Assembly (NCBI GenBank): GCA_023390055.1
Contig: JAEWDP010000011.1
Location: 1 to 55,465, forward strand
Direction of reading: 5' to 3'
Length of the DNA: 55,465 nt
Origin: Pseudomonadota bacterium
Lineage (GTDB): Bacteria; Pseudomonadota; Alphaproteobacteria; Rhizobiales; Rhizobiaceae
Positions 17,201 to 25,673 of this stretch are shown piece by piece. Position numbers and translations under genes: made by a program. Below the pieces are notes generated by a model, which did no database searches, was not told where the DNA came from, and saw nothing but the letters and a program-made list of their open reading frames with translations. Numbering within the stretch: position 1 is the stretch's first letter; each line of letters starts with the position of its first letter.

Positions 17201-17662
17201 ATGTCCGACATTCACATTGCCCTCTATCAACCTGATATTCCCGGAAATGCCGGCACCATATTGCGACTTTCTGCCTGCCTTGGCCTGAAGGTACACATTA
17301 TCGAGCCGGCCGGCTTCGACATCTCTGACCGCAATCTGAAGCGCGCCGGCATGGACTACCTGGCAAGCGTCGCCCTCACCCGTCACATCAACTGGCAGAC
17401 CTTTGAAGAATGGCGCAAATCGGTACATCGTCGGATCATCCTGGCTTCCACAAAGGCAGCACTGCCCTATGTAGGGTGTCAGTTTCATCGGGATGACATC
17501 CTTCTCTTCGGGCGCGAAAGTGCCGGCGTTCCCGATCACGTTCACGAGGCCGCTGACCAGCGTGTCCTCATTCCGATGATCGAAGGGCAAAGATCGATCA
17601 ATGTCGCCATGTCGGTCGCAATGATTGCCGGAGAGGCATTGCGACAGATATCCTGGACTTAG
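17201..17662 (+). CDS. trmL: tRNA (cytidine/uridine-34-2'-O)-methyltransferase TrmL
   Basis: 153 residues, SPOUT superfamily. The start MSDIHIALYQPDIPGNAGTI has the N-terminal family motif. The knotted SAM-binding C terminus shows LLFGRESAGVP and IPMIEGQRSINVAMSVAMIAGEAL. It methylates the ribose of the wobble nucleotide in tRNA-Leu isoacceptors, as known for E. coli TrmL. In-frame starts further upstream lack support. Probably monocistronic: the transporter gene begins 121 nt later. Confidence 0.95.
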   Translation: MSDIHIALYQPDIPGNAGTILRLSACLGLKVHIIEPAGFDISDRNLKRAGMDYLASVALTRHINWQTFEEWRKSVHRRIILASTKAALPYVGCQFHRDDILLFGRESAGVPDHVHEAADQRVLIPMIEGQRSINVAMSVAMIAGEALRQISWT

Positions 17663-17783
17663 GCGAAAAACCGTAGGAAAAACCACCGCTTGCGGCGTCT
17701 TCCTTAACCATCGTTCCGGTATCTTTTCTTTAGCCGGCAACAGAACTACTCTGTCTTGCAGAAAGGGCGTTTCGGGATCTGGC

Positions 17784-19436
17784 ATGGAACCAACAGTCGT
17801 CATCATCAATCTGTTTGGAGCAGTGGCGTTGCTGCTGTTCGGCCTTGCGCAGGTGAAGGATGGCGTGACCCGGGCTTTCGGCGCAAAATTGCGGACGGGC
17901 CTTGCAACGGGAACGAGCAACGGATTGCGCTCCTTTGCTTCCGGCTTCGGCGCGACGATTGCCTTGCAAAGCTCGACAGCAACGGCCTTGACCGTCGCAT
18001 CCTTTGTTGAGCGCGACCTGATCCGCCCGCGCATGGCACAGATCGTCCTGCTTGGCGCCAACGTCGGAACTGCCGTCACGGCCTGGATTGTGGCGACCGG
18101 GATTGCATGGCTTTCACCCCTTCTGCTGCTGACCGGTGTCATTGTACATCGTGGCCAGTCCAGTGCCCGCAAGGGTAGCGGCACCGCCCTGATCGGCATC
18201 GGCCTCATGCTGTTGTCGCTCCATCTTTTGTCGGCGGCGACCGAACCTATGCGGGAATCGCCAGCACTTGCAGCCTTTGTCCGATTGCTTGACGGTGCCT
18301 GGCCGGTCGCAATCAGCCTGACAGCAGTCCTGGCTGTCCTGTCCTCGTCCAGCCTCGCTGTCATCGTGCTGATCCTTTCGCTCGCATCCACCGGAGCCTT
18401 GTCCACTTCACTCATCATTCTCCTGGTTCTCGGTGCAAATCTTGGTGGCGCGATCCCACCGGTGCTTGCAACACTTTCGGGCCCAGCCTCGGCCAGGCGC
18501 ATTACCACCGGCAACCTTGCCGTTAGAACAATCGGCTGTATCATTGCCCTGCCGGTTGCCACCTTTGCTGCAGAGCTTCTGGACATGCTGCCGCTGTCAG
18601 CCGAGAAACTGCCCGTCGATGCACATCTTGCCTTCAATATCGCACTGGCCTTGCTGGCATGGCCTTTCTCTGGCCTCATCTCTTCGACGATGAAGCGTCT
18701 GATACCGACCGGCGAAGATCCAGATACCGGCCCCAGGTTCCTCGACCACCAGGCAATTTCAACGCCCGTTGTGGCGCTAGCCAGCGCGACACGTGAGGTT
18801 CTTGCCATCGGCGATCTGATCGAGCGGATGTTGATCAGGGTCGAGAGCGCCTTCAAGAACAACGACCTCGCCCCGCTGGCGGAGATCGAAGTCCTGGAAA
18901 AGCGTGTCGACGGCCTGCAGCAGGAGGTCAAGATCTACCTGACGAAGCTCGGACGCGACGGCCTCGATGCCGATAATGTCCGCCGCTCGATCGCTATCAT
19001 GGATTATGCCATCAACCTTGAGCATATAGGCGACATTATTGAGAAGGGCCTTTCCGAGGAGGTTCGCAAGAAGGTGTCTGGCAGCCTCTACTTCTCCGAA
19101 GACGGCTATCAGGAACTCAAAAGCCTGTTCGACCTGACCATCGAGAACCTGCGCACGGCACAGACCATCTTTGTTACCGGCGACTTCGATCTGGCGCTGC
19201 GGCTGATGGAAATGAAGGTCGATGTCCGCAAGGCGGAGAAACTGTCGGCCGAACAGCATCTCAAGCGCTTGCGCGACGGGCGAGCCGAAAGTCTTCAGAC
19301 CAGTTCGCTGCACCTCGATATCCTGCGCGATCTCAAACGCATCAATGCCCATGTTGTCTCCGTTGCCCATCCGATCCTCGACGACAGCGGGCTTTTGCGG
19401 GAAAGCCGGCTGCGCCAGGTGGAACCGGGTACGTGA
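17784..19436 (+). CDS. Na/Pi-cotransporter family protein with PhoU-like C terminus
   Basis: 550 residues. The N-terminal two thirds is a Na+/phosphate cotransporter-type membrane domain made of two inverted repeats. The first repeat has the signature QSSTATALTVASF; the second has SSSSLAVIVLIL where Gln is replaced (LSSSS). A PhoU-like helical region follows (about residues 345-540: VLEKRVDGLQQEVKIYLTKL and onward). In rhizobia such proteins are annotated as phosphate transporters of the Npt/YjbB kind; phosphate export is known for YjbB. No pho box seen. The ATG at 17784 starts directly before the first membrane helix. Confidence 0.9.
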   Translation: MEPTVVIINLFGAVALLLFGLAQVKDGVTRAFGAKLRTGLATGTSNGLRSFASGFGATIALQSSTATALTVASFVERDLIRPRMAQIVLLGANVGTAVTAWIVATGIAWLSPLLLLTGVIVHRGQSSARKGSGTALIGIGLMLLSLHLLSAATEPMRESPALAAFVRLLDGAWPVAISLTAVLAVLSSSSLAVIVLILSLASTGALSTSLIILLVLGANLGGAIPPVLATLSGPASARRITTGNLAVRTIGCIIALPVATFAAELLDMLPLSAEKLPVDAHLAFNIALALLAWPFSGLISSTMKRLIPTGEDPDTGPRFLDHQAISTPVVALASATREVLAIGDLIERMLIRVESAFKNNDLAPLAEIEVLEKRVDGLQQEVKIYLTKLGRDGLDADNVRRSIAIMDYAINLEHIGDIIEKGLSEEVRKKVSGSLYFSEDGYQELKSLFDLTIENLRTAQTIFVTGDFDLALRLMEMKVDVRKAEKLSAEQHLKRLRDGRAESLQTSSLHLDILRDLKRINAHVVSVAHPILDDSGLLRESRLRQVEPGT

Positions 19437-19641
19437 CTTGCAGACCATCATGACCGGCGCCCTCCATGGATGCCTGGCAGATGCGACACCTGCAGAAAAG
19501 GGACACGATCGCGGCGACGATTGTTTTGAAACCGGCGATTTCCCAGGCCCTCGAAAACCCCGCCCGCCCCATCAACGGCTGTGAGGCGAGGAGCCAGGAA
19601 CTGGCTCAGGTATTCGCAGAAAGAACGGGATCGAAATTCCA

Positions 19642-20211
19642 TCAGGCAACCTCCTGGTAAGCTACCGTCTCGCGACCCAGCTTCAGGGTCTGCCCCCACC
19701 AGGAAAGCTGGGAGACAAGCCTTGATAGTCGTCTGAAATATTCTTGCGGATGCAGCAGCAGGCCATCGGCATCAAACTGTTCCCAGGCATTTGCAAAGCT
19801 GACCGTTTCACGAATTGTCATGGCTCCGACTTCGCAAAAGACCTGACGCAATTGCTCCACGGCACGCAGGCCGCCTGAAACTCCGCCATAGCTGACAAAG
19901 GCGACAGGCTTCGCCGACCACGGCTTGTGGTGGCAGTCGATGAGATCCTTGAGCGCCGCCGGATATCCATGATTGTATTCCGGTGTCACGACGACAAAGG
20001 CATCAGCTCGGGCAAGGGTCCGTCCGATCCGATGCTCGACCTCGGCACGCGCCATCGCTGTCTTCGTCTCAAGGTCTGCCGGATCAACGATCAGGACGTC
20101 CGCTGATACGAGATCTGGCAATTGCGACAGCGTCCAACTGGCAACCGTATCGCAAAAGCGTCCTTCACGTGCGCTGCCATAGATGACGGCCAGCGTTAAA
20201 CTTGTCTGCAT
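19642..20211 (-). CDS. NADPH-dependent FMN reductase/flavodoxin-like protein
   Basis: 189 residues. It starts with the flavin-phosphate loop LAVIYGSAREGRFCD and contains the second flavin motif VVVTPEYNHGYPAALKDLID and the SYGGVSGG loop, as in the NADPH_FMN_red family (chromate/quinone reductases). The start at 20211 has GGGAG 7 nt upstream. It is transcribed divergently from soxR, and its promoter contains the SoxR palindrome inside a 19-bp spacer, so it should be induced by redox-cycling compounds. From memory, a similar soxR/flavoprotein pair exists in Agrobacterium. Confidence 0.92.
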   Translation of the reverse strand: MQTSLTLAVIYGSAREGRFCDTVASWTLSQLPDLVSADVLIVDPADLETKTAMARAEVEHRIGRTLARADAFVVVTPEYNHGYPAALKDLIDCHHKPWSAKPVAFVSYGGVSGGLRAVEQLRQVFCEVGAMTIRETVSFANAWEQFDADGLLLHPQEYFRRLSRLVSQLSWWGQTLKLGRETVAYQEVA

Positions 20212-20247
20212 GTGTAAACTCCCTGGTTTTCGTACAAGAGAGCACCT

Positions 20248-20278
20248 GCTATAAAACCTCAACTATAGTTGAGGTCAA
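20248..20278 (-). promoter_or_regulatory. SoxR-dependent promoter with SoxR box
   Basis: On the minus strand TTGACC (20278-20273) and TATAGC (20253-20248) are separated by 19 nt, the overlong spacer typical of SoxR-activated promoters. The spacer region carries the perfect 20-bp palindrome acctcaactatagttgaggt (20256-20275), close to the known SoxR site. On the plus strand TGCTATAAA (20247-20255) forms an extended -10 that could drive soxR, so the same palindrome would cover the soxR start and permit autoregulation. Confidence 0.88.
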
Positions 20279-20283
20279 CAGCC

Positions 20284-20760
20284 ATGAATGAAAAAAACAA
20301 TGATGCGATCCGGCGCGAGCTATCCGTCGGGGAAATCGCCCGCCGCAGCGGTGTAGCCATCTCCGCCCTGCATTTTTACGAAGCGAAAGGCCTGATCGAA
20401 AGCTTCCGCAATCGTGGCAATCAGCGTCGCTACCCGCGCTCCGTGCTGCGTCGGGTCGCGGTGATCAAGATTGCCCAGAAGACCGGGATCCCCCTTGCCG
20501 AAATTCGAGATGCCCTGTCTGTTCTGCCACATGACCGACCCGTCACTGCCAGCGACTGGCGCAAGCTGTCGCAAAGATGGAGGGAAAAACTGGACGAGCG
20601 GATTGCCTGCCTGACAGCATTGCGGGACCATCTGACCGGGTGCATCGGCTGTGGCTGCCTGTCGATGACGGAGTGCCCGTTGCGCAATCCCCACGACGTA
20701 CTCGGCGAAAAGGGTTCAGGGGCCTTCATCCTGGAAAAGGAAACCACGAGGATGCGTTAG
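20284..20760 (+). CDS. soxR: Redox-sensitive transcriptional activator SoxR
   Basis: 158 residues, MerR family. The N-terminal winged helix-turn-helix is SVGEIARRSGVAISALHFYE, then a dimerisation helix, then the [2Fe-2S] cluster motif CIGCGCLSMTEC (Cys120, 123, 125, 131), which is the defining SoxR signature. It activates target promoters when the cluster is oxidised. The ATG at 20284 has GAGG 9 nt upstream; an in-frame TTG at 20269 lies inside the operator and is rejected. Divergent from its likely target. Confidence 0.97.
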   Translation: MNEKNNDAIRRELSVGEIARRSGVAISALHFYEAKGLIESFRNRGNQRRYPRSVLRRVAVIKIAQKTGIPLAEIRDALSVLPHDRPVTASDWRKLSQRWREKLDERIACLTALRDHLTGCIGCGCLSMTECPLRNPHDVLGEKGSGAFILEKETTRMR

Positions 20761-20927
20761 CCCGTTCCCCTGATACCTTGGTCACGGCGATTGACGCCTG
20801 CCCGGCATGTTGCCCCGGCTAACACGGGAGCCCCCGATTGAGTGGATTGGAACCGGCATTCGCATTCAGCAAAAAACCGGGCATCCAGCCAGAAATGCGA
20901 AAGGTGCGGTCCGCAGGGCAAGAGCAT

Positions 20928-21182
20928 CTAGTCTGCGCTCGGCAGGCGCCGCATCGTGAATTCAATCCTGTCGCCCTCAAGCTGGCGCCAGCTCTCCACT
21001 TCTGTCCAGTAGGCTGCCTTGGGAAACGCCTCGAACCACTCACGTGCCTTCTGCCGGGCCTCTTCACGCGACAGACAGAAGGTCTCGCGCACGAACATCG
21101 ACGATCTGCCGCCATTTTCCTGGCGATGTCGCTCTATTCTACGCTTCAACCCATCAAGTGGCGGCCGGGTAAATCGTGTCAT
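20928..21182 (-). CDS. Conserved hypothetical protein, 84 residues
   Basis: A small basic/aromatic protein opening MTRFTRPPLDGLKRRIERHR; the middle is a predicted helix (REEARQKAREWFEAFPKAAY) and the end a beta-like stretch (RIEFTMRRLP). Start 21182 is chosen because AGAGAGGTAGG stands just before it; a longer frame to 21263 adds a poor, proline-rich stretch. It is divergent from hemF, with 149 nt between the starts. Function unknown. Confidence 0.7.
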   Translation of the reverse strand: MTRFTRPPLDGLKRRIERHRQENGGRSSMFVRETFCLSREEARQKAREWFEAFPKAAYWTEVESWRQLEGDRIEFTMRRLPSAD

Positions 21183-21331
21183 GCAACCTACCTCTCTGCC
21201 GAAAGGATAGTATCCGTGGCCGCTCATTGCCAGCCGGAAATGCAAACTTGGCGGCCAGGGCATTGGCCCGACAATGCCGTTGCTGTTAAAGAAACAGTCA
21301 ACAAAGGGAATCGTCGATCGGGGTTAAGCTT

Positions 21332-22246
21332 ATGGAACGGCCTGTATTGCCAAAGGGTCTGCCGGAAGACATCGAGGAGAAGAAGGAAACCGCCAGACTG
21401 TGGTTTGAAAGCTTGCGCGATACGATATGCGCATCTTTCGAAGCCCTTGAGGATGGTCTTGAGGGCACGCTCAGCGACCAGCCGCCCGGCCGCTTCGTGG
21501 GACGGGACTGGCTGCGCGAGGAAGGTGCTGGTGGCGGTGGCCGCATGTCGATGATGCAAGGCCGTGTCTTCGAAAAGGTCGGCGTCCATACATCCACGGT
21601 TCATGGAGAATTCTCACCGGATTTTCGCACCCAGATCCCCGGCGCCGAGGAAGACCCGCGGTTCTGGGCCTCGGGGATTTCGCTAATCGCCCATCCGGTC
21701 AATCCGAATGTCCCTGCTGTTCACATGAACACGCGCATGGTCGTCACCTCCAGCCACTGGTTCGGCGGCGGTGCCGACCTCACGCCCGTCCTTGACCGGC
21801 GCCGCACACAGGAAGACGTCGACAGCACGATCTTTCACCGTGCCATGGAAGTCACATGCAATCGACATGCCGATGTTGCCGACTATGATCGCTACAAGGC
21901 ATGGTGCGACGAGTACTTCTTTCTCAAACACCGCAATGAACCCCGCGGCATTGGAGGGATTTTCTTCGACTGGCTGCATTCACCAGATGACAAGGGCGGC
22001 TGGCAGGCTGATTTTGCGTTCGTCCAGGATGTCGGGCGCGCATTCAATGTGGTCTATCCCAGGATCGTCCGCTCCAACTTCAACGCCACCTGGAACGAGC
22101 AGGATCGGGACGAGCAACTTGTCCGGCGTGGCCGATATGTGGAGTTCAATCTTCTTTATGACCGTGGCACGATCTTCGGCCTGAAGACCGGTGGCAATGT
22201 AGATTCGATCCTGTCATCGATGCCACCCGCGGTTCGCTGGCCATAG
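21332..22246 (+). CDS. hemF: Oxygen-dependent coproporphyrinogen III oxidase
   Basis: 304 residues, cytosolic haem biosynthesis: coproporphyrinogen III + O2 to protoporphyrinogen IX. Conserved segments are GGGGRMSMMQGRVFEKVGVH, NPNVPAVHMNTRM, WFGGGADLTP, EPRGIGGIFFDWL and the C-terminal RRGRYVEFNLLYDRGTIFGL. Full length for the family. No FNR-type box is visible upstream. The gene is probably monocistronic. Its product feeds haem to complexes such as the bc1 encoded elsewhere in the window, though no direct link is shown. Confidence 0.97.
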   Translation: MERPVLPKGLPEDIEEKKETARLWFESLRDTICASFEALEDGLEGTLSDQPPGRFVGRDWLREEGAGGGGRMSMMQGRVFEKVGVHTSTVHGEFSPDFRTQIPGAEEDPRFWASGISLIAHPVNPNVPAVHMNTRMVVTSSHWFGGGADLTPVLDRRRTQEDVDSTIFHRAMEVTCNRHADVADYDRYKAWCDEYFFLKHRNEPRGIGGIFFDWLHSPDDKGGWQADFAFVQDVGRAFNVVYPRIVRSNFNATWNEQDRDEQLVRRGRYVEFNLLYDRGTIFGLKTGGNVDSILSSMPPAVRWP

Positions 22247-22421
22247 GGGCGAAAGAATGTCGCCAACGTTCGCTCCTTGGGCCTCGAAACGGTAGTCTTC
22301 TACCATCGACGTGGCCTGGAGCGGCGTGCGCCATGCAATATGTCGCACTGCTAACATTTGTCATATTCAAGCCGGGACATTGATGCTAGCCTGCTGGTCA
22401 GTTGCACCGGAGGATAGCGCG

Positions 22422-22694
22422 ATGACAGCGTCAAGTTACAGACCAGTGCCTCAGAAAACCTCGCTCGAAAACGATACCGGGCGGGATCAATTCCAGGACA
22501 CTCCCGAAATGATCGAACACCTCGCCGACGAACTTCGTTCGCAAGGCGATCCATGCCTGCCGCGTGAATTCTATATCGAAGACGTCAAGCGGCGGCTCGC
22601 AGGGCGCTCAGGCGTCCCAGGAACCCAGGCAGCACCGAAATACATGCCGCTCCAGTCGGCATCGGTCTTTTACGCCTGGGCCCTGCGCGAATAG
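22422..22694 (+). CDS. Hypothetical protein, 90 residues
   Basis: A polar protein with no recognisable domain; features are ETPEMIEHLADEL-like helical content (DTPEMIEHLADELRSQG) and a Cys near residue 47. The ATG at 22422 is supported by GGAGGA about 8 nt upstream. A longer frame from 22311 is not supported. Neighbour of a small DUF1059 gene on the same strand, 95 nt away. Function unknown. Confidence 0.6.
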   Translation: MTASSYRPVPQKTSLENDTGRDQFQDTPEMIEHLADELRSQGDPCLPREFYIEDVKRRLAGRSGVPGTQAAPKYMPLQSASVFYAWALRE

Positions 22695-22789
22695 ACGGGC
22701 AGGAACACTCGTCGCCTTCTCTTGTTTACCCCTGTACGGGCGAGGCCTCTCAGGACGCCTCTCCCATCATTGTTAAAAAGGAGGACGTC

Positions 22790-22975
22790 ATGAGGTTATT
22801 TGAATGTGGTACATTGGTGCCCGGTTGCCAGTGGCATACCCGGGCTGATGAGGATGCGGAAGTTATCCGTCGCGCGGTCGAGCATCTACGTTCGGCACAT
22901 GGTGAGGATACAATCCGCGAGAACATGGTTGAAAACATCAAGACACGCATTCGTGATGATGTGGCGGCCGCCTGA
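22790..22975 (+). CDS. DUF1059-like small protein
   Basis: 61 residues: MRLFECGTLVPGCQWHTRAD, then EDAEVIRRAVEHLRSAHGED and a helical tail. The pattern ECGxxxPGCxWxxRAxxxxEV(I/V)xxAxxHxxxxHG is that of the DUF1059 family. AAGGAGG lies 7 nt before the ATG, so it is likely well translated. The two Cys and several His could bind metal, which is inference. It converges on cca with a 15-nt gap. Confidence 0.8.
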   Translation: MRLFECGTLVPGCQWHTRADEDAEVIRRAVEHLRSAHGEDTIRENMVENIKTRIRDDVAAA

Positions 22976-22990
22976 ATAGCGTCGCCGGTC

Positions 22991-24253
22991 TCACGGACCT
23001 TCGCCGGCCAGTGCTTTGAGCCGGGCAACAAGCAATGCCCGGTCGGGTGTGAAATTGCGCTCGATCCAGAATGTTTCCAGCGATGCAAGGATCTCCCCCA
23101 CACGCTGGCCGGCCGGAACACCGGCCGCGAGCACATCCTTGCCCGTCAGTGGAAAAAGCGGCCTTTCATAGTCCTCGCAGCGCATCAGCAAGGTCGTAAG
23201 TCTGGCAGCTTTGGACATCATCGAGCGATCTTGCGCCACCTTTGCGCGGGCTGCGGCAAGCGCGAGCTTTGTTCGCATAGCCATGCCCACAACGCCATGC
23301 TGATACAGCATCCGGTCAAATCCGACATCGCTAACCCCATCCGGTGGCAAAGGTGCTGCGGCCCAGGCCTTAAGCCTTGCAGCCTGCGCATTTGACATGC
23401 GCAATCGTTTCGAAAGCATGTCGATTCGTGCACCATCATCAACAATGATTGCAGCAAGTCTCAATAGCGGATCCGGATCCCAGTTCAACGCCTGTTCAGT
23501 TTCCATCAGCCCGTGAATGGCATCTATTCCCCACTTTTCCGATTCCGGCAGGATTTCGCTCAGCACGCCTGTCTGGCGCATCCACAAGAGTGCACGTGAG
23601 GGATCAGGTGCCGACAACAGCTTCTTCAGTTCACTCCAGATCCGCTCTGCAGACAGCGTCTTCAGTTTGTGTTTCGCGCGGGTCACGGCCCTCAACCCGT
23701 CAGCATCTGGCCGGCCAGAGCCGTAATAGGCAAAAAAGCGGAAAAACCTGAGGACACGCAGATAGTCCTCTGCGATCCGCTTTGTTGCATCCCCGATGAA
23801 ACGCACCGTCCGGCTCCTGATATCAGGGAGTCCTTCGACAAGATCGATGACCATGCCTGTGCGGTCCGCATAGAGTGCATTGATCGTCAGGTCACGCCGT
23901 TCGGCATCCATTTTCCAGTCTGTCCCGAAAGCCACCTTTGCACGACGCCCGTCCGTCTCGACATCGCGGCGAAGGGTTGTCACTTCAAATCCTTCTCCTG
24001 CGACCACCAGGGTCACCGTGCCATGCTCGATACCGGTCGGCACGACCTTGATCCCTTCGGCATTTGCACGCTTAACGACAGCCGACGGGGTCAAAGTGGT
24101 TGCGATATCAATATCACCCACGGCAACGCCCATCAGCGCATTGCGAACGGCGCCACCCACGACGCGCGTCTCACCGCCATCCCCGTTGAGCATTTCGAGA
24201 ATACGCTGCAAGGCCGGATTCTGGAACCATGGCTCACTGGCGACGGATGTCAT
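22991..24253 (-). CDS. cca: CCA-adding tRNA nucleotidyltransferase
   Basis: 420 residues, class II nucleotidyltransferase of the CCA/poly(A) polymerase family. Seen: RVVGGAVRNALMG with the following DIDIAT (catalytic DxD), RRDLTINALYAD, and the RNA/nucleotide selection segment GDATKRIAEDYLRVLRFFRF. A large helical C-terminal region follows. It adds or repairs the CCA end of tRNAs. Its ATG overlaps the stop of the upstream NUDIX gene by 4 nt (ATGA), so the two are translationally coupled. A poly(A) polymerase role cannot be excluded by sequence, but CCA addition is the usual one in this lineage. Confidence 0.92.
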   Translation of the reverse strand: MTSVASEPWFQNPALQRILEMLNGDGGETRVVGGAVRNALMGVAVGDIDIATTLTPSAVVKRANAEGIKVVPTGIEHGTVTLVVAGEGFEVTTLRRDVETDGRRAKVAFGTDWKMDAERRDLTINALYADRTGMVIDLVEGLPDIRSRTVRFIGDATKRIAEDYLRVLRFFRFFAYYGSGRPDADGLRAVTRAKHKLKTLSAERIWSELKKLLSAPDPSRALLWMRQTGVLSEILPESEKWGIDAIHGLMETEQALNWDPDPLLRLAAIIVDDGARIDMLSKRLRMSNAQAARLKAWAAAPLPPDGVSDVGFDRMLYQHGVVGMAMRTKLALAAARAKVAQDRSMMSKAARLTTLLMRCEDYERPLFPLTGKDVLAAGVPAGQRVGEILASLETFWIERNFTPDRALLVARLKALAGEGP

Positions 24254-24885
24254 GCATAAAGCCTTTCGTAGACGGTCCTGACAATGCTGGCTGTAATGCC
24301 CCAGATGTTGCGGTCTTCATAGGGCAGCTGGTAGAAATGTCGTTCCTGCCCCTCAAAGACGCGGCTGCCGCGCTGATGGTTCTTCGGGTCCATGAGAAAG
24401 GACAGTGGAACTTCGAACACGTCCTCGACTTCATGCGGATTGAGCTTCAACTCGAAACCGCGGCGGACAATCGAAAGTACCGGAGTAATGCGAAATCCCG
24501 ATGCCGCGAGATAGTTTGGCAAGCGCCCGATCGGCTCGACGAACGGTGGTGCAAGCCCGATCTCTTCGTCCGCCTCGCGCATCGCCGCCGCTTCTACGGA
24601 AACATCCTCCGGATCGATCGCCCCACCGGGGAACGCGACCTGCCCTGAATGGGTGCGCAGCGTCGTCGTCCGTTTTGTAAAGATGACCCGTGCCTCGTCT
24701 CCATCGTCGACGACCGGAACGAGCACGGCGGCATCCTTGAGCTGCAAACCTTCAATGATCGGCATCAGGCCCGGATTGAGAAGGTGATCACCGTGATCGC
24801 GCCAGGATTGTCCGGCCGGACCGCCGTTTTGATTGTACGCCCGCTCCTTGAAATCACGTGCCGAATAGAGGGGAACATCAACCAT
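24250..24885 (-). CDS. NUDIX hydrolase, CoA pyrophosphatase-like
   Basis: 211 residues. A complete NUDIX box is present (G in GGAIDPED through AAAMREADEEIGL), preceded by the CoA-type segment LRTHSGQVAFPGG that marks YeaB/NudL-like CoA pyrophosphatases. Expected reaction: CoA or its derivatives to 4'-phosphopantetheine and 3',5'-ADP. Middle gene of a three-gene operon, overlapping the DUF1285 gene by 8 nt and cca by 4 nt. Confidence 0.88.
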   Translation of the reverse strand: MVDVPLYSARDFKERAYNQNGGPAGQSWRDHGDHLLNPGLMPIIEGLQLKDAAVLVPVVDDGDEARVIFTKRTTTLRTHSGQVAFPGGAIDPEDVSVEAAAMREADEEIGLAPPFVEPIGRLPNYLAASGFRITPVLSIVRRGFELKLNPHEVEDVFEVPLSFLMDPKNHQRGSRVFEGQERHFYQLPYEDRNIWGITASIVRTVYERLYA

Positions 24886-25504
24886 TGAGCCCGGCTTCCA
24901 GTTCTTCGACGGTCATGACCGGAAAGACCTGGCCTGCCGAGCGGACCACAAACATTGCCACGCCATCGACATCGGCAATCTCGCCAAGTTCCACCAGATC
25001 GTACATCACCGAACGCGATACCAGTGCATCCAGCCGGCCACGCACCCGAATGTAGGGCTTCAATTCGTCGTTTGCACCTCGCGTCACGAAGCGGACGGCA
25101 TGGTCCGCATCAGCCTCGACCACATCGCCGACATTGGTGCGGAAGGTAAGGATCTGCCCTCCATTACGAAACGAAACATTCATTTCGACGGCCAGGAATG
25201 GCGCATCCTCAACACGGATGGCGACCTTTTCCACCGGCGTGACGAGATATGTCCTGCCGTCCTCGTCCTTGCGAAGGACAGTCGAAAACAGTCGCACCAA
25301 CGGCTGCCGACCGATTGGCGTTCCCATATAGAACCAGGTACCATCAGATCGAATTTCCATGTCGAGGTCTCCGCAAAACGGCGGGTTCCATTTCTCGACA
25401 GGCGGCAATGAAGGTTTTCCGCCGACGGTCTGCTCGGCCGCTCGCGCAATCAGCGCGGCAAGTCCGGAGGCATCTGCTACTGTCTGAATGGTTTCGTCTG
25501 CCAT
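24878..25504 (-). CDS. DUF1285 domain protein
   Basis: 208 residues: a short N-terminal helix (LAALIARAAEQ), then the DUF1285 two-domain beta structure (PPFCGDLDMEIRSDGTWFYM, IGRQPLVRLFSTVLRKDEDG, YLVTPVEKVAIRVEDAPF). Structures of this family show beta-barrel folds of unknown function. It heads the operon with the CoA pyrophosphatase and cca. The 169-nt gap to the divergent moxR gene must hold both promoters. Confidence 0.85.
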   Translation of the reverse strand: MADETIQTVADASGLAALIARAAEQTVGGKPSLPPVEKWNPPFCGDLDMEIRSDGTWFYMGTPIGRQPLVRLFSTVLRKDEDGRTYLVTPVEKVAIRVEDAPFLAVEMNVSFRNGGQILTFRTNVGDVVEADADHAVRFVTRGANDELKPYIRVRGRLDALVSRSVMYDLVELGEIADVDGVAMFVVRSAGQVFPVMTVEELEAGLNG

Positions 25505-25673
25505 CTTTCAGTCCCGGTTCAGATCTAAGCACTTGTTTGTCACGAGATAGTCATTCAAGGCGTTCTTGTCAGCCGTTTCTACGGTAATAAGTTTTCCGGT
25601 AGGAACTGTTTGCTGCGGCACAACGATTCGCCGGCCGTCACCGTATATCGGGAAAGTCTCAAGGAGAGCGACA

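Noticed and set aside
16958..18931. 657-codon open frame on the minus strand across trmL and the Na/Pi-type gene
   Set aside because: It is antisense to two well-recognised genes, has a low-complexity Ser/Arg/Thr-rich translation with no domain, and arises from the third-position bias of the real genes. Only its last 18 codons are kept, as a separate leader ORF with its own ribosome site.
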